DNA of 64,000 bases, taken from NCBI GenBank assembly GCA_003116995.1, contig BDSL01000134.1, forward strand, positions 172,327 through 236,326, in the 5' to 3' direction. The notes beneath the pieces were generated by a model. That model was given only the letters and a program-made list of their open reading frames with translations. It made no database searches and was not told the origin of the DNA. Positions 12,701 to 24,700 of the stretch are shown one piece after another; within the stretch, counting starts at the first letter, position 1, and every line of letters begins with the position of its first letter. Both the position numbers and the translations under genes were made by a program. The stretch comes from Yamagishiella unicocca. Lineage: Eukaryota > Chlorophyta > Chlorophyceae > Chlamydomonadales > Volvocaceae.

Positions 12701-15700
12701 ATTGGTTAATAACAGGGTAAATAAAGCCGTCGCTGGATCATCAGCAGGACAATATTACGTGCGTGCAACTAACCGTCCATATAACCCACGTACACAAACT
12801 CGGGCGATTTGCCTGTCGACTCTACCTTGGGGTGCGGAGCTCACTGTAACAATTATGGATACCACCAGCAGACCTGAGGCCTTTGTGTAACCTGTTGCTT
12901 ACTTGCAGGGCGACGAGGACAGGGTTATCTGCGTCTCGTGGAGCCCCGACGGCAAAACGCTTGGGAGTGGCACCAAAGGCGCAATGATGCGGCTCTGGGA
13001 CATGGGTAGCGTGGAGTACAGCGCCCCTGAACATGAGGTATGACGATGAATCACAACTCTATGTATCTCGTCTCCGTCACTCGGTAGCGTAGGGCTATCT
13101 AGCTTCTGCTGCATCACTGCTTCACCTTCACTCACCTACGTACCGTGAGTACTAGACGGAGGCAGGCGCACTCCGGCTTGTGCTGGGTTCATAGCTGTCC
13201 AATGCTTTTTTTATAAAGCAACATGGATTGCGAGCGATGTTTCATATTGCATTGTTGTATGTTCGTTTATTTGACACATGTGCCCTGGTTCACCGCCATC
13301 TACAGTATCGATAATGTTAATGGCTGTGGTAGATTGGAATATGAAACCCCACAAAATTCGTTGCATGGTGTCTTCATTGGATTATTTGTTGTCGTGCGTA
13401 TAAGTACAAATTGAAACATCGGTGGCATTAAAGCGAACTGCCGGGAGTACAGTAAGCCTTGCATATACTACAACAAGCGAGCGAGGGGTGTCGGCTTCCT
13501 TGAAGCCAGCAAAAGGGCGGGGCTCCCCTAAATCCGTAGAGGCCGGTTGCTTGTCGTAAGGGCTGTATGCCTCGAATAGGCGTGCGACGGCCGGCACAGC
13601 CGAGAGCCGACACCCCTTGTCGTAAAAAAGGGTGCTACGACTCCGCAAAGGCCAACCCACATGCATGGGTAGGAAGCAGCACGCAGCAGCAGACGGTTGT
13701 GTTTGGACGCAGTTTTGGGATTTGGTAGGATATAGTAGTAACAGCAGTAACAGTAGTACATCCTCTCCACATACTTGTCCTCGTTGAGTGCGTCTCCTCG
13801 CAGGTCCTGATTACTCAGCGTTTTGTACCAAACCAGTTTGAGTCTTGTGCATACCAACCATCGCCAAAGTGCCGGCTGGCACAGCCGAGCGCGCCACGGG
13901 AGGGGGCATGCATCACGAGTGTGCAGAAGGTCCCCATCGGTTGGCTTGTGATAGTAGCGCAGATCATAAAACGAAAAGGCTAGCCTATCATAACGCGCAA
14001 AGGTGCTCGGCCCGGCATTATTTAAAAAATCCATGGAACCTGCTGGAAGGAAGTATAGTGCGAGAGCCGGTGGTGCGGACATATAGGGGCGGAGTCCGCC
14101 CCTCAGTTCCCCACCCCCTTAATACACGCCAGGCTCCGGCCGGCGTAATAATAATAATATTATTATAGTGCGAGAGGCGTTGCTTTGACTGCGGTCTTAT
14201 TCCATGGAGGCCGTGAAACTCGTTCTCGCTCAAACGATTTGGTTGCCAAAGTAAAGTTAGGGTGTAATAGAGGATGCGTAATGCTACTGATATCTGATTA
14301 CGGTTTAGCGTCCTGTAATGTTTGCAACATTGACGCACACACGGACACACGGACACACGGACGCACGTACATGGGCAATCCTACAGGGCGGGGGCCCCTG
14401 AGGCGCTTCGCGCTGGGGCCCCGCCCAAAAATGGTAAGTCGGTAAGCGGGCTCGCTTGCATCAACAATCTTATTCGTTGTTCCATATTATGTATTGCGAA
14501 ATCACATGGGGAATGAACAGCATTCTGTTCAGTGCCTTCACTCCAGGCCCCATTTGCGGCCGAAACGAATATTGAACGTGCGTGGTCCAGTGATGGTCAG
14601 CCGACCCATGTGGCTCGACGGGACTATTACATACGTAGCGACAGCCTGTAATGGATAGCGACGGCCTGTAATGAATAGCACATGTATGGCACGTATATAT
14701 GCAGCAGATATGTGCAGGGTTATAACTTATGCTACGTAGAACGACGAAGGGAATAACCATGTAAATCCTTTGTACTACATATATGCCGTATGAATGAACT
14801 GCATACGTACTGCTGTAAGACAGGAAGGCGTAAGAACCCCAGCTTACATGTACTGCTGTACAACTAACTATCATACATCGTATAACCTGCTATAGGGACA
14901 CAACGAGCCCGTCACCAGCGTGGTTTGGTGTCCCGACAGAAAGATCATTGCAAGTGGCAGCTGGGACCGTACAGTGCGGCTCTGGGATTTCACTAATGGT
15001 AAATGCATTGCTACATTGGAGGTACGTGGGTAGTAGTAGGCCCGCACGCCCGCCCGCCCGTTTATGTACCGGCTCGATTTGTTAGGGTTCGTCGAATGAG
15101 TGCATCGCTACTTAAGCTTCCCTGTTACGGTAATCCACGATGCATGCAATACTTCGTTGTTGGTTGCCTATGTAGCTAGCTTACGATAGTAATAGTTGCG
15201 TGCAGGCTTCTGCGTACATGCATGTCGTAGAGGAAAATACCTGCAGTTATGCTGCTGTGTATACATGCATGTGGAACATCGATCGGCTGCATGCATGTAT
15301 ACATGCGTGCTTGCGCGTGCATATCGCATGGATGATTGTGAACCTGTGTCCCATTATTATTGCCCAAAACGTATATATATTTGTAGTTGATATCAATGAT
15401 GGACCTGTGATGAGACAGATGTGCGTGCAACCTGCCCGTGTGCAGGGCCATACGCAGATGGTTACAAGCGTTGATTGGAGTCCCGACGGCAAGACAGTTG
15501 CAAGCGGCAGCTGGGACTTGATGCTGCGACTGTGGGACGCGGCTAGTGGAGAATGTACTGCTACACTGAAGGTGCGCGCCCACCACAGGTTGGGCATGGC
15601 AGCATAGGATACTACGTAGTATTAAAAAATAAAGGAGAAATTAATAAAATTATTAATTGTTACTAGAAAGACAATGCAATACGCAGAATAGTGCACATTC

Positions 15701-18700
15701 CGCCCCACGACAATAATACTGATGGCTCTGATTGATAGATTGGCATCATGTATGCAACGATGTGTGGATGTACGGTGGCGCTGTAGCATACAGCGTAAGT
15801 GTTTTCCTTTCCGAATGATATAGCTGATCAATGATGAATGGGACTACTGCTCGAAATGAGCACCGGTATTTATAGTCATCCATCAAATTCTGCCAGGCGA
15901 TCAACCTGCAAAAGGCCTTTTCTATCCAGTAAGTAGGATGGCATTTTCCTCTCAAGCTAGCAAGCAGACGCCAAGCAAGCAAAGCGGCTATTGAAAGTAT
16001 TACTCGCCTGGTAGACTGGCAGCTTTGTTGATGTTAACTTGCTGCTGCTGCTGCAGGGTTGCTCGGATAACCTCGAGATCGTGGTTTGGAGCCCCGACAG
16101 CAAGAAAGTTGCGTGTTGCGGTGAGGAGGGGAGCCTGCGTGTCTGGGACGTGGCTAGCGGCGCGGAGCACACCGTTAACATACTTGAGGTATGTGGCTTT
16201 CGTCAATCCTTCTTGTACGTAGTCACCCAAGTAATTAAACATGTACCTACATATATATATCACCGTAATTTACTGGAGGCAGGTGCACTGGCGTTGGCTG
16301 CTAATATGCTAGCTAGCTTGCAGCACGAATGAATTAAGTGCATACAAAGTATCGGTTGTATGTTGCAATTTATCCCAGAAATTCCGGACCGAGGAGCACA
16401 TATCAAGGAAGGAACATCGCTTGCTCACGTTAAAAACGCCAATGGTTGTTGGATCATGTGCCCTGCTGCCTCGTCCCCTATCTATTGCTGTTCGATATTG
16501 TCCATGCCTCCAGATAAAAGACGGGAACCGTCTTCTTCGTGAAGCAGATGATCGTGTATATATGTTATTTTCGGTTTAGTAAGCGTGGATGGAAGGGCAT
16601 GTGGACGATGCATGGGATCACGTGCTGTCCTTGACTTGTCTGGCCTCGGTGTACCCAGGGGTAGCTGGGTTGCCATCCTTCTGGGGAGCCCTCTGTTTTG
16701 CATATGTCAGGCTCAAACTTGTCTTCGGTCCTGGGGCCTCTAGCACTGGCTCGTCTTTTCCAGTGGTGGGCCTTGGCGTGCCCAGGGGTGCTTGGGTTGT
16801 CTTCCTTGTCAGGGTCCACTGTGTTGGGCGAGGTGAGGTGTCAAGTGTTTTGGGTGGCTTTCGGGGCGTCTGCTGGCTGCTAGCGCTGTCATCTCGTATG
16901 GTGCGGTGATGTCTGGGTCTTCCCCCTTGGGTTTGGCCCGGCTTGCCTCTGCTGAGTCCAGGACATGGCCCCCTTCTTGTCCTGGGTAAATCGGGCTTGA
17001 GTTCACGTAAGCATTTGATTTGTTGCGTTGCGAGGTATGTAAGGTACCTTAGATACCGGTTCCCAGCCTGTATCGTGAGGCGCGCGGCGTACCAGCGTAG
17101 CGCATTCACGCGGTTTTCTCAGCTGGCGCTCTCTTTCATCGGCCCCCGTCTGCTACCATACTTTTGTAGCCAACCCAATGTGGTGCCATGGACATGCTGC
17201 TATTCCTCTTGTGTTGCCGTGTAGGGCACTGTGAGTTGCGTTCGTCCGGCCCACTGCTCTAAAAAACGCCTGTTAGGGGTATCCATTGTTTTGCATCTGC
17301 CAGGCGGCAATCCCGTCCGTTCGCGGCTACTGTTTCCCGGTCATTTTGCGATCTTTTTGCGCGCAGCTTCCCAGGCCCCGCTGTTAATTTCGTGTACTGG
17401 GGACTTTTATTGCGCTGCCGGCCATGCGGAAATGCGGCCCGTCTGGGCTGTTTCTCCAGCCACTACTTTTCGGCATCGGCGGTAGAATATACGAGCACCG
17501 CTCGTATTACACGGTCCCGGCCCTCTCACATACGATCTCGGCTTTTTTTAGCAGGGAATGTCATGACGAGCATCCTCCGCGCAGCTTTCCGACGCTCGCT
17601 TGTATTTTTGCCTTTTAGGGGTGTCCGTTCTGGATTCGGCCAAGTGGGCAGCCGGTCCGTCTGTGCTGCTCGTCTGACCCGTGTACCATAGTCTAAAGTC
17701 GGCATCGGCGGTAGTTTCATACGAGCTCGTCTGGGGCAAATCTCGCTACAATGGTCTTGCCTTTTAGGGGTGTCCGTTCTGGATTCGGCCAAGTGGGCAG
17801 CCGGTCCGTCTGTGCTGCTCGTCTGACCCGTGTACCATAGTCTAAAGTCGGCATCGGCGGTAGTTTCATACGAGCTCGTCTGGGGCAAATCTCGCTACAA
17901 TGGTCTGCTTAATCAGTTCTGCTTATCAGTTCTGCTTATCAGTTCTGCTTATCAGTTCTGCTTATCAGTTCTGCTTATCAGTTCTGCTTATCAGTTCTGC
18001 TTATCAGGTCTGCTTATCAGGTCTGCTTATCAGGTCTGCTTATCAGATCTGCTTATCAGTTTAGCCTTCATGGCCGGTGCCGCTGACCGCGGAGGTGCCG
18101 CCCCGGCCCTGTAACTGGACCGCTCGCGACATGGCGCGCCGTGAGCGTGGTGCCGGTGCTAGCACTGGCGGCGCTCGCTCGGCCCCGTCCGCCATCCCCG
18201 TCGACTGTATCCCTGGCTTGGCCCGGGAGGTGGGGCAATCGCGCCTGGTGGTCGCCTCCTTCACCGCCATCGTGCGCGGCTCTCGGGCCAACACGGTGGC
18301 CGGCCGCACCGACCCCTTCCTGCGCTCCCTCCTGAAGGGCCTGCAGCCGGTGTTCGCCTTCGCCGCAGCCCACGGCCTCACCGCCCCCGGTGGTGTGGGC
18401 GGCTGCCCCCTCGTCAACGTCCCGGGGGGTCTCTCCATCCGTTTCGACCTGGTCTTCGACCCGCCTCTGATCGCGCAGCTCGCCCTCCTCCTGGATGCCC
18501 ACAGCTGCCTCACCACCTCGGCTATCCAACGGGACGCACCTCCCCTCGTCTGGTCGGCTGCCACCGGCGACCGCTACCTCCGCCCCCGCCCCCTGACCCT
18601 GCTGACCTCGGGCTGGCCAGCGGCGCTCTCCGCAGCCAGTGTCCGCGCCCAGATGGCGGCCAGCCTCGGCGCTTCCGTCCTCTCCGCCACCCCGTACACC

Positions 18701-21700
18701 CTCTGCCGGATCCCCGAAGCCCTGGTGATCCGGGACCGCTGGCTGGTGACCCTGCCGCCCGATACCGTCCTGCCTGCAGCCCTGCCCCTTACCCTGGACG
18801 TCCGCGGTGCCGTCCCGTTCAAGGTGCGCCTGGGGACCATCGACATGGATGTCTACCAGGCCCAGCAGGCCGCCGCTCGGGACTGCGCCCGCCGTGCCCA
18901 GACCGCCCCTGTCGCGGCCGGCCGTGCTCCCGCCTGGGGGGGCCCTCGTGCCCCGGTGGCCGCCCCGGCTCGCCCAGGGGCCACGGGTACCCCCAGCACC
19001 TCCGGCGGCCCCACCGGCTCCGGCAGCCCCAACGGCTCCGGCGGCCCCAGCGGCTCCGGCGGCCTCCACGGCTCCGGCGGCCCCCCCGTCTCCGGCGGCT
19101 CCAACGGCTCTGGTGGCCCCAGCGGCTCCGGCGCCCGCACCGGCTCAGGCGGCCCCACCGGCTCCGGCGGCCCCACCGGCTCCGGCGGCCCCACCGGATC
19201 CGGCGGCCCCACCGGCTCCGGCGGCCCCACCGGCTCCGGCGGCCCCCCCGGCTCCGGCGGCCCCGCCGGCTCCGGCGGCCCCACCGGCTCCGGCGGCCCC
19301 ACTGGCTCCGGCGGCCCCACCGGCTCCGGCGGCCCCACTGGCTCCGGCGGCCCCACTGGCTCCGGCGGCCCCAACGGCTCTGGTGGCCCCAGCGGCTCCG
19401 GCGGCCCTGCCGCCCCTACCACCACCGGGCCGATGGTGGCCCCGTGCGCGGAGGGTGCACAGCTGCACCTGCAGCTGACCGAGCCCCCGGCGCCGCTTGC
19501 ACCCCCTGCCCTCCCCGCCTCCCCTGGTGCTGGCGCGGCCTCTGTGGCGGGGACCCCGGCTCCCCGGGCTCCTGCGGGCCTCTCCCCCGCCCCTCCCGCC
19601 GCCCCCCCCCTGCGGCGGCTGACACCCGTGGCCACCCCCTGGACCCGCCTGTCGATGTGGAGGCCTTGCCACGACGCCAGCGCCCTCGCCTCGCCTACCT
19701 GCCCGGCGCCCTCCTCGACGATGAGGTGGACATGGGCGCTGTCCTCGACGCCCCCAGCCTGGCGACCGCTCCGCCACCGCCGCCCCCGCCCCCCGCGCCC
19801 CCCCCGCCCGCCTGGGTCGATGTCGTCCGCTACGACGGCGTCCTGGGAGGCTTCATGCACTAATGGTGCGCCAGCACCACGGCGCCCGGCCCGGCTCTCG
19901 CCCCCTCCGGATCGGGTCGCACAACATCCGGGGTTTTCTCGGCTCGGCCCCCAGTGGCCACTCGCCACGGCTCGCGGCCCTCCTCCGCTGCTGGGCCCGA
20001 CAGTCGCTGGACGTCATCTGCCTGCAGGAGACCCACGTCACAGCGGCGGCGGTCCCCATTGCACGTGCTGGCCTCCACGACGTCTCCCGGGCGCTGCACC
20101 TGGGTCAGTGGGTCTCCTGGTGGAATCCCGCACCGTCTGCATGCCGGGGGGGCGTCGCCATCCTCGTCCGCCTCTCCCTGGTGGCCTCTGGAGCCCTTTC
20201 CTTCCCCGGCCCCGCACCCGCCCTCACCGGGTCCCCCGACGGCCGCCTCCTCCACCTCCCAGTCCTGTGGGGCGGCCACGCCTTCACCCTCCTCACCGCC
20301 TACCTGCCCTCCAGCCTCGCGGCAGCCCAACGCGCCTTCATCCACCAGTCCCTCCGCCCCGTCGCCGCCCTCCCCGGCCACCACATCTGGGCGGCCGACT
20401 TCAACTTCGTGGTCGACCCCGCCCTGGACTGCCTTGCGGCCGCAGGACGTCCGGCCGATGTCCTCACCTCCTCCGCTTTCACTGCTGCCTGCCCCGGCCT
20501 GGTGGATGTTTTTCGCCGCGCCCACCCCTCTCGCCGCTCCTACACCTATTTCCATCCCTCCGGCGCCTCCCGCATCGACCGCCTCCTGGCCTCCCCGCAG
20601 CTGGCGGCCTCCGTCCGTGCCGCCTTCGTCGCCCCTGGGCCCCCCTCGGACCACCGCCTGGTCGTCACCCACCTCCTCCCTGCCCTTGGCTCCCAGCCCC
20701 CCGGCCCCGGCCTACGTAAGACCCGGCTCCACTTCCTCGACCATGCCGACCTGCAGCAGCAGCTTGGCACCTGGCTGGCCGCAGCGGTGGCGGCGGCCCC
20801 CACCGCCCCCGCCCACCTCCTCGACTGGTGGCCGGGCTTCAAACGGGCCCTCCGGGTCTCTGCAGCCCGCCTCAACCTCACCGCCCGCGCCAGGCGGACA
20901 TGTGCGGTTGGGGTTGAAGCGGCCGCCGGGGCGGCTGCTGAGGCCGCCCTGGCCGCGGTTGAGGCGGGACAGCCGGCGGCCCTCCCCGCCGCAGTCGTGG
21001 CCCGCTCCGCCGAAGCGGCCGCCGCCCAACGTGCCACCGCTGGTGTCGCCCGCCGGACCCGCCACACGTGGCTTCGCACCGGTGAACGGCCCTCCCCCAC
21101 CATCACCCGCCACCTCCGCCCGCCCGCGGCCTGTCGCACCATCCCCGCCCTCCAGCGCCCGGACGGCTCCGTCAGCGCCGACCCACAGGAGCTCCCCTCC
21201 ATCGTTGCGGCCTTCTGGCAGCGCATCTGCGCGGCCCCTGCGGGCGACCCGCGGGCCCGCCAACGGGTCCTGCAGGCCCTCCGTGCGCTGGGACGCCGCT
21301 GCCCACCCGCCGCAGTGGACGCCCTGGGCGCCCCCGTCGTTACCCCGGCGGAGGTGCTGGCTGCGATCCACACCGCCCCCCCCGGCCGGTCCCCGGGTGC
21401 AGACAGCCTCCCCACCGAGATCTACCAACACTACGCCCCGACCCTTGCCCCCGTCCTCGCCGCCGTCTTCACTGCCTTTGCCGCCACCGACCGTGCACCC
21501 GCCGGCTTCCTGGACGGGGTCATCACCTCCTTCTTCAAGGACCAGGACCCCACCCTCCCCGCCAACTACCGCCCCATCACCCTCTTGGACACCGACTACC
21601 GGACCCTGGCCCGGGTCCTGGCCCGCCGCCTTCTCCCCGTCCTCGGGGATACGATCGACCCAGTGCAGACGGCCTTCCTGCAGCACCGGCGCATCTCGGA

Positions 21701-24700
21701 CTCCGTCCTGCTCCTCCAACTCCTCCCCGCCCTCCTCCGCGCGGAGTCTCGCTCCTGTACGGTGGTGTTCCTGGACTTCCAGAAGGCCTATGACACGGTG
21801 GACCGCGCCTTCCTCCTGGAATGCCTGGATGCCTTGGGTGTGGGCCCTGGCTGCCTTGCCTGGGTGCGACGCCTGCTGCAGGGCACCCGCTCTGCCGCCC
21901 TCGTCAACGGCCACCTGTCAGGTTGGGTGCCCATCACTGCCGGCGTTCGACAGGGGTGCCCGGCTGCGCCCCTCCTCTACCTCGCTCCCAGTCAGGCCCT
22001 CCTCTCCTGGCTGCAGCACGAAGCCATCGGCATCTCCCTCGCCGATCTCCGCCTCACCGCCTCCCAGTACGCGGATGACTGCACCCCCCTCCTCCGGGAT
22101 GCTGCGGATGTCCCCCGCTTCCTGGCGGCCATGGACACCTTCCACGCCGCGTCGGGCCAGCAGCTCAACCTCCGCAAAGTGAAGCTCCTGCCCCTGCCCG
22201 GTGGCCCCCGAGCCATCCCTGCCGCCGCCCCGCCCCCCGCCTGCCCCACGGCCGCCAGTGCCCCTCCCCTCCCCCCCACCCCGGTGGCCACTGCCGCCCC
22301 CCTGGCCGCCCCCGACGCCGGCCTGGCGCCCCGCCTCGCTGTCGTCCCCTCCGCCTCCACCCTCGGCATCACCTTCACCGCGGGCGCCCCTGGACCGTAC
22401 CCTGTGGACCTCGACCGGGTCTACAGCCGTCTGCAGCGTGCTGCCACCCTGCCCCTCTCTGCCTTCGGCCGCGCCTTCGCCGCCTCGGGCTATGCCCTCA
22501 GCCGTGTCCTCTACCACATGGAGTTCGTCGGCCTCCCCCCCCCTGGCCTGCGGGCGGCCCTTCAGGCCACCACCGCCGCCTTCGTCGACCGCCGCTGCAC
22601 CCCCGCCGCGCATCAGGCCCGCACCAACCGTGTACCTGCCGGAGCCGGCCTGCTCTACCTCGCCCTGCCCCCCTCCGCGGGCGGCTTCGGCCTCCTCCCT
22701 CTCGAAGCCCACGTACGGGCTCGCCACGCCGTCCTGGCCGTGCGAGGCCTGGCCGGCGCGTGTGGCCTCCTGCCGTCTGCCCCCCAGTGGCCCCAGCTCC
22801 TCCTCGCCCTCCTGCGCCACGGCCACCCCGCGGCCCACCCCCTGTGCCTCCTGCCCCTCCACGGCGACGCCCGCACCACCGCCGCCCCGCTGGTGCTCGG
22901 CCGGCCCCTCCCACGGGGCTCCCCGGCCCTCGCCCAGCTGATTACGGCGCTCGCCCATCTCCCGCCCATCACCATCCTGGACCCCACACTGGCCGCCCCG
23001 GGACCCTGGTGCTTCTCGGCGCCCCTCTGGGGCAACCCCCTCCTGGTCGATGCCACCGGCCGGGGCCTGGAGACCGACTTCCCCGACCTCGCCCAGCTGC
23101 GTGGGCTTGATACGGTGGGTGTCGCCGTCCAGTGCTACAATGCCCTGGGCCGGGTCCGGACGGCCCTCGCTGTCGCCGCTGCCGGGGGGCCCCCCGCCAT
23201 ACGCTGTACCGAGTACCTGCGGCTCGACGTCCTCCGCGACGTCCTCCGCCTCTCCCCCGCCCACCCCGTCCCGGCCTCCATGCGGGATGGGGCCACGGGC
23301 CTAGCCCGCGTCGACGCCCTCGTTGGCCGCCTTCCCGCCACCTGGGCCATCGCGGCCCTCCTCGTTCTGGCGGCCCCGGGGGGTGCGGCTGCCGCCCCCC
23401 CCGCTGCGGACGCCTGGGGCCGCATGGCCCGCTGTGTCGGCTGGCGGGTGGGCCCCGCGGCCATTCCCCTTGTCTCCCTCACCGTCAAGTCGGCTACCAT
23501 CCTGCAGCTCGGCCCAGCCTTCGCTGCTCTGGCGGCTAAGCATACGGCCTTCCTTCAGGAGGCCTGGGAGGCTCCCCTTCCCCCGGCAGCCCTGGCCTCC
23601 ACCCTCCGGGAATTTCAGGCCACTCTGGTGCGCCTCTGGCGTCTTCGCTGGGACAACACGCACAAGGAGCCCCTCTGGCGGCTCGCCATGAACGGGTTCC
23701 ATGGCTTCCCCATGCACGCGGCCCTCCTGGCGCGGGGGTCGCCCACGACCCCCTGCCCGTGCGGAGCGCCCATGGCCACGGGCCGCCGGCGCCACCACTT
23801 CTGGGAGTGTGTGGTGGCCTTGTCATTGCGTGACGAGCTTGTGGAGGCGATGGGGGGCGCGGTTGTCCTGCTCCCGCAGCATTTGTGGCTGGGTCGGCCC
23901 CCGTTGGGGGTGCACCCGCTTGTTTGGGATGTGGTGTGCTTGGCGGCCGTCGCGGCGTTGGGTTTGGGGCTCCGCCTCCTGTTTCGGGTGCAGGCTGGGG
24001 CCCCCGGGGGGCGCATGCCGGTGGTGCGGGTGTGCGCCGCGGTGACGGCCGACTTCTGGGCCCGCCTCAGTGCGTTTGCCGAGCTGGGGCTGGCCCCCCG
24101 CGGGTGGGGGGCCATCCCGTCCGATCACCCCTTCCTCGCCGCCTCGCCCGCGGGGGAGGTGGTCTTCCCGGGCCGCCCGGGTGCCGAGGAGTGACCCGAC
24201 GGCTGACTCGGGTGCGATTTTCTGGGCCTTAGGCCCCCGCTCTGCTGTCTTTTGTGGGTGCTTTTGGGTTCTGGGGCTTGGGGCCCCCGTTTTGCCGGAA
24301 CGCGTTCCTCGCGTCTCGCTGCTGGCTTGGTGCAGGTGGTTCGTGTTGTCTGGACGCGCTTGTTCTCCTCCCCGTGCTTTGAGTTGTGTGTGCTGCCTTC
24401 TCCGTGTCCTCGTGTTTGGCTGCCTTCGGCTTTTGCCCCCTCCCGGCCGGTGAGGGCGGGCTCTTTTGCCCAGTGACCCGTGTCGTGGTCTGGCCCATCG
24501 GGCCCGCCTGGTTGCGCTTCCGCGCTTGAGCCGTTCTGGCTCCCTTGTAATACTCGCATTCTGCTTAAAAAAAGGCACAAGGCTCTACAGGGCCACGGCG
24601 CCCTAGGCGCCGTGGTCCTCGTCCTCTTTTTGTGGACCTCGTCATGGGGTCGCGCAACTTTCTGTCCGCTTGCGGCGCAGTCTCTGCTCTCCATCGTCTC

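Larger units (their letters stand above)
17100..24573 (+). mobile_element. L1-type LINE, near full length
   Basis: A non-LTR retrotransposon inserted in the intron between WD40 exons 10 and 11, same strand as the host gene. It has 5' repeats (149-bp tandem duplication 17611-17905, 13-bp minisatellite 17907-18060), ORF1 (18131-19863, frameshifted), ORF2 (19863-24194) and a T/G-rich 3' untranslated region ending ACTCGCATTCTGCTT plus a short A-run at 24566-24573. The 5' boundary is not fixed, and I found no convincing target-site duplication by eye. GC content is far above that of the surrounding introns. Confidence 0.85.

Noticed and set aside
13528..14082. 184-residue minus-strand frame in the intron after WD40 exon 7
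   Set aside because: It runs into the SINE at 14067 and has no recognisable pattern. Probably chance.
17907..18060. Possible CRISPR array
   Set aside because: 13-bp units are directly adjacent with no spacers, and the context is a eukaryotic retroelement.
18068..19968. Long minus-strand open frames (333 and 371 residues) opposite LINE ORF1
   Set aside because: They mirror the GC-rich 18-bp repeat and ORF1. Openness on both strands is expected from composition, and the plus strand has the conserved element structure.
18077..20719. Single 880-residue ORF1 reading through into ORF2
   Set aside because: After the C9 run the frame turns into low-complexity Pro/Arg sequence, while the plausible C-terminus and the TAATG junction lie in another frame.
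19954..22182. 742-residue plus-strand frame overlapping ORF2
   Set aside because: Pro/Ser/Arg-rich shadow in the wrong frame of ORF2. No motifs.
20712..23264. Minus-strand open frames of 400 and 448 residues opposite LINE ORF2
   Set aside because: The plus strand carries endonuclease and reverse-transcriptase motifs in order. The minus frames are low-complexity Gly/Ala/Arg/Glu shadows.
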